Source of the DNA: Dioscorea cayenensis subsp. rotundata
Taxonomy: Eukaryota; Streptophyta; Magnoliopsida; Dioscoreales; Dioscoreaceae
Assembly (NCBI RefSeq): GCF_009730915.1
Contig: NC_052473.1
Coordinates: forward strand, 18,310,100-18,374,099
Direction of reading: 5' to 3'
Length of the DNA stretch: 64,000 bases
Positions within the stretch are counted from its first letter, which is position 1. Each line of letters opens with the position of its first letter. The notes under the pieces are model-generated. The model was given only the letters and a program-made list of their open reading frames with translations, was not told the origin of the DNA and did no database searches. The position numbers and the translations under genes were made by a program. This document shows positions 1-12,432 of this stretch, in pieces.

Positions 1-944
1 TGCTCTTCAAAGGTCTACCTATGTTGGCCTCATGTCCTTTTATGGTAGTGTTTTTTCTTCTTTGAAACAAGTTCTATTAGTGTCCATTTTGACGTTTATA
101 TTGTGTCAATACTGTTTGTTTTTGTCATAATAGCTATGTCACATTCACCAGGTATGTCTTTTTGGGTTAACATAAATTTTTTTCAAAATGTTAAGATGCT
201 GAAATGTTTAGTAGAAGTAGAACAAGGTTAATATTTTTTCTACTGTTGAATTGCAATATCGGTTGACTTCAGACAATACTTTGCTTTTACGACTCAAAAG
301 GTTGGGTTGTAGAAATCTTCCATATGAAAGTTAGATATGGTTGCGATCAAGTTAACAAACACTAACACCTCAAATATTATGTTTTGTTCAGTAAAGTAAC
401 ATATTTCTAGTTGTATTAGAATTATCTGCATTTGAAATTTGATCAGTTCCTAGTTGTTTTTAATATTATATTGCTTCATTTGGATTAGGCGGGGTCTAAC
501 TCTTCAGTTAGAGAACAATCTTGTTTGAGGTTTTATTTTATATTTCAATTTCTTATTTTTTACATATGATGCCAATAAAATAATATCATTCAGTGGCAGT
601 GTTTGATGGTATTCCTTGTTGGACACTTCAAACATGGACTTGTCCCTTAGTTTATTTTTATTCCTAGTGTTATGACCAGTGCAATTAGTACTTTAATAGA
701 TTTTTTTAATGCTATCTATTATAATTATCCTTTCTCATATTTTTGGTGTCTGCCTTTGTGTGTGTGTTTAAATCTGATCCATGAAAAAGCAATTGTCTAC
801 CTGCTTAACCCGTAGAGCATCTGACACTTGAAGTTAATGAAAATCAGAGATGTGGACACTGCCAGAAAAATATATATACAAACTCATGTAAATGTTTGTT
901 TATATATTCTTACTCATTCCATTGTTAACTGATTTTTTGGGCAG
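1..944. other. Probable intron or upstream part of the CENP-O gene
   Basis: AT-rich sequence with frequent stops on both strands. The first exon I can support begins at 945 and opens in phase 0, so the 5' part of the gene lies in or beyond this stretch. I see no confident exon here. Confidence 0.4.
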
Positions 945-3900
945 GTACTCTTTTGTTTGGAAGGTTCTAGGATAGGCATACAATATGAGACATCTTTTGC
1001 CGGTACTTTGTTTCACGAGGCTTGCATACTTTTGTGGTTTATAAATTGTTGTTTAATTGTATAGAAAATTTAATGATCTTCACTCAAGTCATGTATAACT
1101 TTGTGCACATATAATCAATGTTTTATAATTAGGGCAGAGCATCGGTAACCGAACCGAATTATCGGTTAACCGAACCAAATTACATTAAAAAATGAGAGGG
1201 GAAAAACTGAAATTAACCAAACCGAAATCTTTCGGTTCGGTTATTAACCGAAATTTGTTATTTAACTGAAATTTTATAAAAATGCTTTTAAATCATTTGT
1301 AATTTTTCGGTTTGGTTATTAAACCGAAATTTTGTAAATTAATATGATTATTATATAGTAATACTGGACCTGGCCCATTTGGGTTTGGGACCTTGGTGAT
1401 AATGGTAATGGGCTTATAAATTAATAATATTAATATATGACTTATACAACATATATATTTTTTTAATGTATGTAATTTATTCGGTTCGGTTTCGGTTACA
1501 CCGAATTATTTTACAACAAAACCAAACCAAATACCAAATTATCAATAAAATTGTTACCAAACCAAACAAAAAAAAAATTCGTGAACCGAATTTCTTATTC
1601 GGTTTGGTTCGGGTTTGATATTCGGTTTTTCCGAATAATGCTCACCCCTACTTATAATGGAGTATACCTGGTTGATGAAATTAACTCTAGTTCATTAATT
1701 TTCTTTGTGTGGCTCACTTGAAAACATTGACTCCTGCGAAAATGGAACTAACACAACTGCCATTTTATCGTTTTCTTATTTTTCTCTTTATTTTTTATAT
1801 TTTTCCTATTTTATTTGAGGATGGTTTCTTCTTCCCTGGCCTTGTTACTAGGGAAGAAGCACATCACTTGCTTACTTGATCAATCTCTTCTTTTCTTGTT
1901 TTGTCTTGGCAATGCTCAATTTTTAATATTTCCATGTAGATGCAGATGCTTGCATTTCATTCATGGTATCTTGTAACAAAATGATGTTTTTCTATTTCCT
2001 TTATCTTTTTAAGAATGGCATACTAAATACACTCCTGGATTTCAAATTATAATGTTTTCTTTAAATGCTGTTTGCAATTCTACATGGTGAGATTATGATA
2101 AAATTCTGCCATTTGTTGCTTGAAACCTGAGAAAAGATATCCTTGTTTTTTCAGGAGAGCCCTGTGAAACTTTCCATTGTGTGCTCGAAAGCAAATCGTT
2201 TCTTGAAAAATTGACTGTAATTGAGCACACAATTCCATTTTTTTTACCTATTAGAGAGGCAGAGAATGATTTCCTCTCGTCTAATGCAATGGTGGGTTGG
2301 TCTCTTCTGTGTTACTCTGCCTGCTCCATTTCTTGTTTTATCAAGTTTGTTATAAGTATCCTCATGTATGCTGCAATTCCAGAAATTCATCGATTATGTT
2401 GGAGCGCTTTTGCAGTCATATGTTGACAGAAGAGAGCAGGTAAAAGTGTTTATTTCTTATTGTCAGATGTGGTTTGACTTGTATTGAAATTCTTATGCTC
2501 TAGTATCTTCCTGAGCAGTCAAGGGCTGTCTCCCTTTAATCGAGATCAGATACAGATATCCATGAATCACATTGATGATATCATGAGATTTGGCAATTTT
2601 ACATCTTAATCAGAAGCTTAATCATATGATTTTACACAATGGAATGCCTGGCACCTGGCAGAACCTAGATTCGCATTAAGTTGCACTATACTTGTAATAA
2701 AAGAAGAACACACCATTTATAACTTGATCAGGTATTTTTTTAGAATATATGTATATTTTTTGGGAGAAATTCTTTCTGCTGATTGAAGTATGCTAGCTCA
2801 CTGCATTATCTGTATTGTGTTCTATCCTATTTTGCATAATAACTTTTGAGTTAAGTGTGGGTTTTGTTCTGGCATTGATCCTGACAAGCATATAATCTTT
2901 TATGTACATTGTTATGGAATGCCTATTATGGTGGAAAATTCACTTCACATGGATAAGTGGAAGTTGGATATGCATGACTTTTAATGTTAGGTTATAGCAA
3001 GGGATTTGGTTGCTAAAGGTTGGCCTTGTGTTTATGCCTCTGCTTAGTTTCTTGTTACATATGAAGAAGTTACGTGTTGGAAAAGAAATATTTAGTTTGG
3101 AAATGTTTCTTCTTTTTAGATTTGGTGACCATGATCATGTATAAATATTCTTTAGTAATCAGAGTATTTTAATGCTTTTCACCCTATATATTTGGTTTCT
3201 GTCGAAGAACTAGAACTGTCATATAGTTTGTTTCTTCTTGTCACTCATGCATCTCCCTTTCAAACTCTTTATTTGTTTAAAAAAAAAAAGAAAAAGAAAA
3301 AACATATCAATTAAGCATCTGTTTGGCACATTTTACCTGATTCTTTTGTCTTAAACTTTATGTAGGTCCGTCTTATAAAGGAATTGTATGGAAATCAAAT
3401 TGGAGAGCTATTTCACAGTCTGACATACAATTTAATTGAATTTGTGCTGGATGATTTTGATTGGTAAGTGCCTAAATTTCTGTATGACTAAGAATGATTT
3501 CAAGTAAGACTTTGCCATTTCTCTTTCATGATTAGGAGTGCTATGATTGAACTCATCTGGTCTATGAATACTTTATGTTTCGTTTGTTGTAATTTTCCCC
3601 AACCGAACAACCCATGGAACTTGACCATTTTCTTTTCATCTTTGACAAGAGCTGTTATAATATAAAGAACATGTTGACCACCTCCGACATTCTTCTGAAA
3701 TATATATATTTCTTTTTCTGGTGTAGCAAGGTGACTGTCAGTCTGAGATACGCGGATCTTGTTTCTGTATTACCGAGCCGAATTAGGGTATTAGCATGGC
3801 CTATTCATCCGTCCAAGAAGGCTTTGATAACCGACAAAAAAGGAAGTGGAGCAACAGTCGCCAAATCAATTCCTTCTCGCCTTTCTTATGCCGAGGATGC

Positions 3901-4087
3901 CTTGCGAACCATGAGCTTGCCAGAAGGTTCTCCATCATCCTTTTTTGCCCTAATTTCCAAACAACAAGCATTCCACCTTTCTGACAGAACCCTAATCTTT
4001 GTTTCTTTTTTTTCAGCATACGCCGAAATTGTGCTGAATTTGCCTCGAGTGCTTGAGCAAATCTTTTCACATACCGGGTCAGTGTAG
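945..4087 (+). CDS. CENPO: CENP-O (MCM21) inner-kinetochore protein, 3' part
   Basis: Six exons are read: 945-1002, 2155-2291, 2383-2439, 3366-3463, 3727-3926 and 4017-4087 (TAG). All junctions are GT-AG and the phases join without a break. The joined product contains GEPCETFHCVLESKSFLEKL, then VRLIKELYGNQIGELFHSL, then SLRYADLVSVLPSRIRVLAW, an order I recognise from the C-terminal RWD region of plant CENP-O. In other eukaryotes CENP-O belongs to the COMA/CENP-OPQUR group linking centromeric chromatin to the outer kinetochore. The N-terminal coiled-coil part is not visible, so the gene starts upstream of 945. The first long intron (1003-2154) carries a hAT-type MITE. The last intron is 90 bp. 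The family call is from memory of the plant sequences; exon structure is seen directly. Confidence 0.75.
1130..1650. mobile_element. hAT-type MITE in a CENP-O intron
   Basis: A 521-bp element has inverted ends: TAGGGCAGAGCAT on the left and the reverse complement of ATGCTCACCCCTA on the right. Subterminal regions are packed with CGGTTCGGTT-like motifs in both orientations. It is flanked by an 8-bp target-site duplication with one mismatch (TTTATAAT at 1122-1129, CTTATAAT at 1651-1658). TIRs beginning TAGGG and an 8-bp duplication are typical of hAT elements. There is no transposase, so it is non-autonomous. Confidence 0.8.
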
Positions 4088-4765
4088 AATTTGATCTTAA
4101 AAATCAATGCTACCAAGAAGAATGATGTGAAATCCGCATTTCATTTGCATCTGTAAATTTTTCTATGAGATTTTAGCTTAATCAGCAAATGTGGTGGCTT
4201 TAGATGACATGAAGCATGATCTATGGATTGATTGACTTGTGTAATCCTTTTTAACAAATTGAATCTAGTTTTCTGATAATTAGGTTTCATTCTTTCTGAG
4301 CTCGTTCTAAATTTCCATTCCAATTCTTCCTAAACAGCCAATAGAAAAAAAAAAAATTATTATTTTTTCTATAATACAAATAATTTTATAATTTACCAAC
4401 GATCTTTTATTCTATTGTCATTGACTCTTGTGTGAGATGGTTATGTCATTAACATTGAGTAGGATTCAAAAAGGCATTTTGAGAATCGATCTGATTCTAT
4501 CTTTATTTATTCATTTTGAAGAAAAAAAAGATCCTAAAAAATCGATTTTTTTTTTTATTATTGAATTTTTGTTTGAGGTTTTAATTCCATAGTTTATATA
4601 TATGTATTTGATATGTGTTGTGATATTAGCTTTACGTCTGTGCATGTATTCGGATGTACGCTTGGATGTGTTTGTTTAAATTTTGAGAAAAAAAATTTAA
4701 CTAAAAAAAATCAACAAGAGGAAAAAGATCTGTCTCTAGAAACTTATATCAGCCACTAATTATCA
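4088..4765. other. Intergenic, no gene seen
   Basis: This covers the CENP-O 3' flank and the distal promoter of the next gene. Homopolymer A/T tracts dominate and no open frame has coding character. Confidence 0.5.
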
Positions 4766-4801
4766 GCCACGTGGCAACATTTCAATCTCAACAAAGATAA
4801 G
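4766..4801 (+). promoter_or_regulatory. G-box plus I-box light-response module
   Basis: A perfect palindromic G-box, GCCACGTGGC, lies at 4766-4775 and an I-box core, GATAAG, at 4796-4801. They are about 70-100 bp upstream of the start codon of a chloroplast-protein gene. G-box/I-box pairs are known light-responsive modules of nuclear photosynthesis genes. Function here is inferred from position. A (GAA)n tract at about 4818-4849 lies between this module and the ATG. Confidence 0.55.
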
Positions 4802-4866
4802 CCTCCCAGTATGAATGAAAGAAGAAGAAGAAGAAGAAGAAGAAGAAGGTGAAGCTCCAAAGCACA

Positions 4867-5986
4867 ATGATCATGGCCACCATCTCCATCCAATTCCATC
4901 CCAGTTTCCTCACCGGCAACCCTCTCAGGCCAATCACTAAGCTCAATTACAAATCCCATCCACTCTCTCTTCTCCCATGCACCACTGCATCCATCCACCA
5001 CCCCAACCATTCCCAATTGTATGCCTCTCTCTTCACTATTCATTCATTCAATTTCACAATCTTATATACTTTCTTTTTTTATATAATCTTATCTTTCTGT
5101 TATATATATATATATATATATATATGGTTGGAGAGATCAGGAAGAAGGATGAGTTGAAGCTTGCTAAACTAGCTATGGTGACATTAGCTGCCGGAGTTCT
5201 AGCTGTCACACCGGTGCAGGACGCCACTGCAGCCAAGACCGGCGGCAGAGTTGGTGGTCAGGCTTTCCGGTCGCCGGCGCCACCGAGATCTTCCGGTCCC
5301 CGGATCAACAATTCCAGGTTCTTTCTTACTTCTTACTTTTGGTACCATCTTATCATCAGAACAACTCATTAAACTACTTCTTTGTGTGATTTCAAGTACT
5401 ATTCTTTTCCTCTATCTTATTATTAGTGGTTAATTAAAACAATATATCATTTATTAATTAAATTTTTTGGAGACGTTTTCACAGTAACCGTTAGATCACC
5501 CATCTTGATTTAACGGCTGTTGTTTCATTTCTAACCCCACCTTCAAGGGTTAGCATTATAATAAAACAACTGTTAGATGATAATCTAATAGTTGTTATGG
5601 ACGTCTCTAGATTGTTAAATTTAAAGACATCTCTAGATTACCGGTACTCTATATATACCTCTACTAAAGCACAGTAAACAACAATTATTTTGTAAAAATA
5701 ACATATACTTATATATATATATATATTTTTTTTTTTTTATTTTTGTTGGATGTGAAACAGGACAAACATTTTCATTAACCCACCAATTGCACCTCCATTG
5801 GTGGGAGGATATGGATATGGTGGATATGGTTGGTCACCTTTTACATTCTTTGTTCCGGGGCCAAGTGTTGCTGTTGGATTTGGAGGAGGCTTTGAGCTCT
5901 TTGCTGCCATTGTTGTTTTTGGTATCATTGCTAATGTTTTAAGAAGATTTACAAGACAAAGGGATGAAGATGAAGATGATTATTGA
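4867..5986 (+). CDS. Small chloroplast thylakoid membrane protein, DUF1517-like
   Basis: Three exons (4867-5018, 5141-5317, 5761-5986) join in frame to 184 aa; starting at the better-context ATG at 4873 gives 182 aa. The N-terminus is rich in Ser/Thr/Pro and poor in acidic residues, like a transit peptide. A hydrophobic segment ending in Ala-rich sequence (AAGVLAVTPVQDATAA, about residues 64-79) follows and resembles a thylakoid-targeting or cleavage region. Next come a basic Arg/Ser/Pro stretch, a Gly/Tyr-rich loop (GGYGYGGYGW), one membrane span near FELFAAIVVFGIIANVL, and an acidic tail, RQRDEDEDDY. The first half resembles DUF1517-type proteins, but the protein ends right after the span, like the short plant thylakoid members of the group. 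Function is unknown. Both introns are near (TA)n or poly(T) tracts. Confidence 0.75.
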
Positions 5987-6170
5987 ATTTATTCATATCA
6001 TAGTTTTTGTGTATGCAATATGCATGGTTTTGTTGTAAAAGTTTTCCTTTTTTTCTTCTTTAGAAGTTTTTTAGTTTCATAATGCATATATGTATACTAT
6101 TTATACTCTTTGATATTGGAATGGAAGTGTAATATTAGTTAGAAATTTGAGGGTTTTTGGTTGGGGAGGG

Positions 6171-6172
<2 letters not shown>

Positions 6173-6221
<49 letters not shown>
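6173..6221. repeat. (TA)n microsatellite
   Basis: About 49 bp of uninterrupted AT dinucleotide just downstream of the thylakoid-protein gene. Confidence 0.9.
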
Positions 6222-6223
<2 letters not shown>

Positions 6224-6479
6224 TGTTGGTTTTTTATGGACGCTTGTTAATAAAAAAATTACGGACATCTTGATATCAGTTGTTGGATTCAAATTCAACG
6301 TCACCCAATTGTATAAATAGTAAAGTGAACAATAGATTCAACAATTCTTCAACAATGTTATAAACAGTGCTGAATGTAATGAACTAAATAGAATACAACA
6401 AAGATAAGTAAAACTACCACAAATAATAGAAAGTGCAAAAGGAAATAGAAAGAAAATATAACATAAAAAAAAAAATGAC

Positions 6480-7690
6480 TTTACTATACATTTGTCATGA
6501 TGTGATAGTAGGTAGAGAATATGTGGTAGTAGATAAGGAATATTATTGGGAGTTGGTGGGATGAATTATTGGTGGTAGGTGTTACCAATTCCATTTATGA
6601 GACCCTTTGGATTAAATTGATTATAGCTATTCATTTATTTAGTGAGGGTCTGTAAAAACCCTCAAAGACACCTTGTAAAACCACACAAGAAAGCATTGTA
6701 AGAAGCATTGCTAATATAATTGAGTTTCCTCCTAATTTGCTTGTGTTACTTGTATTATTACTTACATACTTTAATTCTCTTTGTCAAGACTTTTATTTCA
6801 TTTTTGCAAGTTTGTATTTGTGACTAACCAAAGGTAGAAGATTGCCTTGGCCGTGTAGAATATTGACCAAGGGCGGCACAGAACCTAGACAAAAGAACAA
6901 GCTTGTGACAGCTAGTTTAAGAGCTTTGGTTTTTCTTGTACTTATATCTTGCTTGTGAAAATGTCAGGCTCTCAAAGTGATATAACCCAAGTTGCTAAAG
7001 AGAAATAACACTACAAGGAAAGGTTGAGCTCTAGAGACATTATGGCAAAAATGAACGCAAGGCTATGAAAAATGGAGCTTGTGGTGGCTGAAAGGCAAGA
7101 GTGGTTTGATGATATTGATCATCGAATTTGGGAACTCAAGAATGGGCGTGAAGAGTTACGGAAGGAGATGCAAGGTGCACTCAACATAGTCACCTCAAAG
7201 TGCCTCAACAATGTGAAAAGCTTGGAGGAGACTCTCCAATCCAAAGTTATTCTTATTGAAGAAAAACCTGTAAGGATCATCACCAAAGTGAAGGAAGTAG
7301 AAGAGGAGCTCGCATTATGGAAGAAGGCAATTGCCCAAAGAGCAAACGTTGTCATTCCAGCATCACCAAAAGTCGAGGTACCTACACCCAAAATCTACAA
7401 TGGGACTAGAAACACCAATGACATCGACAACTTCTTATGGGGACTAGATCAATATTACAAGGTTCTTGACGTGGAGGCGGCCAAGAAAGTTGATTATACA
7501 ACTCTCTATCTCATTGATGCCGCAATAATTTAGTGGAGGCTACGATGTAGGGATATCGAAAGAGATACTTTCGCTGTAAACTCTTTTGACGATTTCAAGA
7601 GAGAACTTAAGAAGCAATTCTACCCTGAAAATGCCAAGAATGAGACTCGAGCGAAACTCCGCAGACTAACCCATAAAAAAAAAATAAAAT
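6480..7690 (+). mobile_element. Truncated Ty3/Gypsy-like retrotransposon relic with gag
   Basis: The upstream part (about 6490-6900) looks like LTR/leader sequence, but I cannot fix its ends. A coiled-coil-rich frame starts at 7072 and runs into a retrotransposon gag domain (PTPKIYNGTRNTNDIDNFLW onward). An in-frame TAG at 7531-7533 interrupts it, and the same frame then continues for about 45 further codons of gag-like sequence to about 7675. Homology stops there in an A-rich stretch. No protease, polymerase or second LTR follows, so this is a dead fragment. Its 3' edge is about 170 bp upstream of the next gene's ATG. Confidence 0.7.
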
Positions 7691-7850
7691 TAGATAAAAA
7701 AATGTGATGGGTTCACCTAGAATTAATGTTTTTGCAATATGAATCGCGTCCTAAAGAAAAAACTGAAAAAAACTGCAAAACTAGTTTAAATATTTGAGTT
7801 TTTATGTAATTAAAAAATGTGAATAGAATGAGTGAGAACATAGTGCAACG

Positions 7851-8150
7851 ATGCTACTTCTCAAGCGTTCAACACGAGCTCCCCTCTCCGGCGCCGGCGA
7901 CGGCGCCGACCATCTCTTCAAGCTAATCACCGGCCACCCATCTCCTTCCCACCTCTTCCCTCACCTCTCCCTGACCCCTTCCCTCCTCTCCGACCTCCTC
8001 TCTCGCCTCCTCCTCTCCCATTCCCCCTCCTCCACCGCCCTCTCTCTCTTCCTCCATTCTCTTCCCCACTCCTCACCAAACTCCCTCCACACCCTCCTCC
8101 AAATCCTCTCCCGAGCTCGCCACTTCTCCCTCTCCTCAAATCTCATCCAA
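7851..8150 (+). CDS. Probable pentatricopeptide-repeat protein, N-terminus only
   Basis: One hundred codons are readable before a run of N. The start MLLLKRSTRAPL is basic and lacks acidic residues, like a mitochondrial or plastid presequence. The stretch SLHTLLQILSRARHFSLSS resembles the lead-in or first helix pair of a PPR motif. Codon use is strongly C-ending, with many CTC and TCC codons. The rest of the gene is lost in the gap, and the bases after the gap (9151 onward) give no continuation. PPR proteins bind organellar RNA. The family call rests on a short region and could be wrong. Confidence 0.5.
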
Positions 8151-9150
8151 NNNNNNNNNNNNNNNNNNNNNNNNNNNNNNNNNNNNNNNNNNNNNNNNNN
8201 NNNNNNNNNNNNNNNNNNNNNNNNNNNNNNNNNNNNNNNNNNNNNNNNNNNNNNNNNNNNNNNNNNNNNNNNNNNNNNNNNNNNNNNNNNNNNNNNNNNN
8301 NNNNNNNNNNNNNNNNNNNNNNNNNNNNNNNNNNNNNNNNNNNNNNNNNNNNNNNNNNNNNNNNNNNNNNNNNNNNNNNNNNNNNNNNNNNNNNNNNNNN
8401 NNNNNNNNNNNNNNNNNNNNNNNNNNNNNNNNNNNNNNNNNNNNNNNNNNNNNNNNNNNNNNNNNNNNNNNNNNNNNNNNNNNNNNNNNNNNNNNNNNNN
8501 NNNNNNNNNNNNNNNNNNNNNNNNNNNNNNNNNNNNNNNNNNNNNNNNNNNNNNNNNNNNNNNNNNNNNNNNNNNNNNNNNNNNNNNNNNNNNNNNNNNN
8601 NNNNNNNNNNNNNNNNNNNNNNNNNNNNNNNNNNNNNNNNNNNNNNNNNNNNNNNNNNNNNNNNNNNNNNNNNNNNNNNNNNNNNNNNNNNNNNNNNNNN
8701 NNNNNNNNNNNNNNNNNNNNNNNNNNNNNNNNNNNNNNNNNNNNNNNNNNNNNNNNNNNNNNNNNNNNNNNNNNNNNNNNNNNNNNNNNNNNNNNNNNNN
8801 NNNNNNNNNNNNNNNNNNNNNNNNNNNNNNNNNNNNNNNNNNNNNNNNNNNNNNNNNNNNNNNNNNNNNNNNNNNNNNNNNNNNNNNNNNNNNNNNNNNN
8901 NNNNNNNNNNNNNNNNNNNNNNNNNNNNNNNNNNNNNNNNNNNNNNNNNNNNNNNNNNNNNNNNNNNNNNNNNNNNNNNNNNNNNNNNNNNNNNNNNNNN
9001 NNNNNNNNNNNNNNNNNNNNNNNNNNNNNNNNNNNNNNNNNNNNNNNNNNNNNNNNNNNNNNNNNNNNNNNNNNNNNNNNNNNNNNNNNNNNNNNNNNNN
9101 NNNNNNNNNNNNNNNNNNNNNNNNNNNNNNNNNNNNNNNNNNNNNNNNNN
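8151..9150. other. Assembly gap (1,000 N)
   Basis: Exactly 1,000 N, a conventional placeholder, so the true length is unknown. It removes most of the probable PPR gene. Confidence 0.98.
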
Positions 9151-9369
9151 AACTAGTTTTAAGTATACCAGAAAAATAATGCTTAGTTTCAGTAGTCTAA
9201 GCTTTATGTGCAAATGAAAAGCTGGAATTTGTATTACACTACACTCACAGGTCAAAAAAACAATTTCAATCCACAATTTAGTCATCATGCAAGTTCTGTG
9301 TGTATAACTGAGTACATTTTGCTGAAATACGATCCTGTACAGTTCGATTTGAAAAAGTGCAATGCCACA

Positions 9370-12233
9370 TCAAAGTTCAGAGACATGTAGCCGCCTCTTT
9401 AGAGACTCGTTTTCTTTCCTTAGTTTCATTATCTTCTGCTTTAACGTCTCGATCTGACGGATGGAGATTGACTCCCTTTGCTCTTCCGCCTGCTTTGTCT
9501 TGAGGTTTAGCACTGTACAAACAAACTCCCAAGTGGTTAGGAACCATACAATGGAAAGTTTCAACTTTTTAAAGTACATGGACTAGTTTTAGTATTCAAT
9601 CTGACAAATCATGCAGTTCCACAGATGAAGAACAGCAGGATGGATGCAAGTACAGGAGTTTCCACAATAAAAAAGGGCATTAATTATACATAGGTGAATT
9701 TTCTCGAGTGAAGCATTCAATTCATTTGCAATCCTTCCACAGTTAAATTTGTAGATCGATCTAGCAAATAACTCAGCAACTAAGTCTATTCAATATGCAG
9801 AGTATTGAATGGAAAGGCTTACATTCACATTCTGCATTTTGGAGCTTCTTTTGCAACTCCTTTTTCTCTTCCTGTTCAACTAGAACCCAGTCTTTTAAAT
9901 CATGAATTTCTTGATGATCTGCTACATAATGCATAACATTAGTAGTGGCTATGGCATATAATCAAAAGCCAGATAGTTTGACCAAAGTTAAATCAGATCA
10001 TGACATTTTTTATCAAAACCAGCAGCACTCTGTTCGAGATTTGTCTTTAAAATGTCTATTTGAGTTCTGTGAGCAGCCAAATCTTGTTGTAGCTGGTTTA
10101 TCAGAGTTTTATCTGCTGCTTGTTGAAGAAGAGAACAGCTGGTTGCAATGAAGTTAGCTAAATAACCAATTAATCAATAAATAGGAATGAGGCACATAAA
10201 AACAAAATTTAATGGGCACACCTTAGTTGCCTCTCAAGGTCATGGATCTTCACTTCACTTTCTTGTTTTAAATGTTCAATAGCTTTCCTATGATTCTGCA
10301 TAAAAAAATAGAAGACAACCTCTCTCGATACTTATCATTGTCGGCTTAAAACAAGTGAAAAGTGCCACATACATCATCTAAACCAATGAGCCGGTCATCA
10401 GCATCTTTCAGTTCCTCCTTCAAACTCTGGCACTTAATATGGCATCTCATCTGCCACAAGAAAATGATTTTCCATGGAAGAAATAATCATGCTCCAAGTT
10501 TGTACAAGTTCACAAGAAAGAATGGAATGCCTCATAAACCTGAAAACAAATCAGTTGTATATAAAGTTTTAATATGGTACTACCAATTATTAAACAAAGG
10601 ATGTATTAGCAAATTATCACATTGTGCAAATTATAAATGATGTTAAAAGAGATCCGTTTGATTGTTTTGAATATATTAATGTCCATTAAATGATGGCCTT
10701 TCTTATCCATTTCCCTTTCTTTGCTAGAAATTCATGTAGATGAAACCTCTAGCTGCCATTCCAAACAACACTGCTTCCTGCTGCTGATCATAGCTTTCAA
10801 AGACTCTGACCTAAAAAGAATGCATACTTTCCATCTAAATCTGAAATAGACCACTGGCTCCAAGAATAATTTACTGAGCTCATACTTGTTTCTCACTATT
10901 ATTCTTTCAGTCTTCCACATGAGTTTTAATTACCTTAACTGTGAAATAACTGACCTTAACCACATTTTCTTACAGGTCCAGACATGCCTGTGATCTCTTA
11001 TGTAACTCAAAATATTTAACCCACTCTGCTTCACCTCTCTTCTCGCAGAGGGCAACATGATACTAATTTCTGCTATAGTGCTGTTCAGTTTAGAGTCAAC
11101 ATTAAGTAAAAAGAAACTTCACAGCAAAATGCGATTTGCTAAATCCATAATATGTGCATTAGTCTGAGCAGGAGGGACATACCTGATGTGTCAACTTGGT
11201 CAGTGAATTAGCATATAACTTCTTCAAATGTTCATTATCTGCATAAAAACATTTCCAAAAATCAATGCAAACCTTTATTATTTAAAACTACAGAATATCA
11301 ATTGTCACAGGCTACTGAGGTTTTCGTCAAGTATGGTTCACTTACAATCTGCAGAGATATTCAAATTCTCTACACTGATAGAATGAAATTAAGCGGTACT
11401 TACTTACATGTGCCTACACACACAGACATACATGCATACCTATATGTTTCAAATTGTTAAAGCATAGAGAGACCATTCATCGATATAGTAAAATACAATC
11501 AGCTACATAAAATTCTATTCGAGAAATGCTTCAAAAGAACCATGAGAACTAAGAATGCTCCATACAATTTATCAACTAGTTCTAATAAACAAACCTATGT
11601 CATCACAGATAAACATATGAAGTCCAAATTTTACACAAAAATTATCTACTAACTGATAACCATCAAACAAATGGTTTCAAACTATAGCGAAAATATAGCA
11701 TGTTCAATGCTAATGCATACAAGAAAGATCACATCAAAATAGAGATTTTCTTTTCATCTCAAAAGCACTCAAGTTGCACTGTAAATCTCATTCCTGGACC
11801 TCAAAGCATCATCTTTCATGATTCAATCAATGGTGAAGTAACTATTCTTTGAACAAGACAAAGGGAAACATACAGATACAAGAGCATATCCTAACCATTT
11901 TTGAGATCACTACAAGCAAGTTCAAGGGCTTCACGTCGAGTAATCTCAGCACTATAACTCGATTTCAATGACTGGATCTCCAAGACAGCATCTTTGTACC
12001 CCTAAAGTTCATCAAATTCAAACACCAAAAGTCCAAGATCACTAAAGAGGAATTTTCAGGCAGTAATTGGCAACAATACATCCCCAAAACCCTAATTTTT
12101 GCTAGAAAAGAAGAGATTAGGATCAAGGATTCGATGATTACAACGATGATACCTGATAGATATGCTCGAAATCTCGGATTAGGGTTTCCATGCCCTCTTC
12201 GCTCGTGGCCGCCGCCGCCGCCGCCACCGCCAT
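9370..12233 (-). CDS. At-4/1-like coiled-coil protein
   Basis: Eight exons, in gene order: 12153-12233, 11896-12001, 11183-11238, 10373-10450, 10222-10295, 10020-10138, 9823-9921 and 9370-9512. They sum to 756 bp, giving 251 aa in a continuous frame. The product is almost entirely alpha-helical heptads. Recognisable blocks include METLIRDFEHIYQ, then EIQSLKSSYSAEITRREALE, then INQLQQDLAAHRTQIDILK, and the C-terminal QIETLKQKIMKLRKENESLK. I recognise these from plant protein At-4/1, first found as a host partner of a tospovirus movement protein and proposed to act in intercellular transport; its cellular role remains poorly defined. An Ala tract from a GCC/GCG repeat follows the first ATG; the ATG at 12191 is an alternative start. 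The gene is divergent from the JmjC gene. Confidence 0.8.
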
Positions 12234-12432
12234 TCCCGCCGCTCCTCTCCCTCCAGCGCGCGGGTTCAAACTATTATAGTTCAAAACGAACGGTCCTGAT
12301 TAATGCCTCGGAATCAGTATTCTGATTTAATCTCCACCGTTTATCTCAATCCAACGAGATGGACGATCTAGATCTCATAATGCTTCACAATAGAAACCAG
12401 AGCCAGTGCCGGAGAACGGAAGAAGAGAAACG
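12234..12432. promoter_or_regulatory. Compact bidirectional promoter
   Basis: Only 199 bp separate the start codons of the At-4/1-like gene (-) and the JmjC oxygenase gene (+), so both 5' UTRs and core promoters must lie here or overlap the coding exons. I see no clear TATA box on either strand, as is common for housekeeping divergent promoters. Confidence 0.6.
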
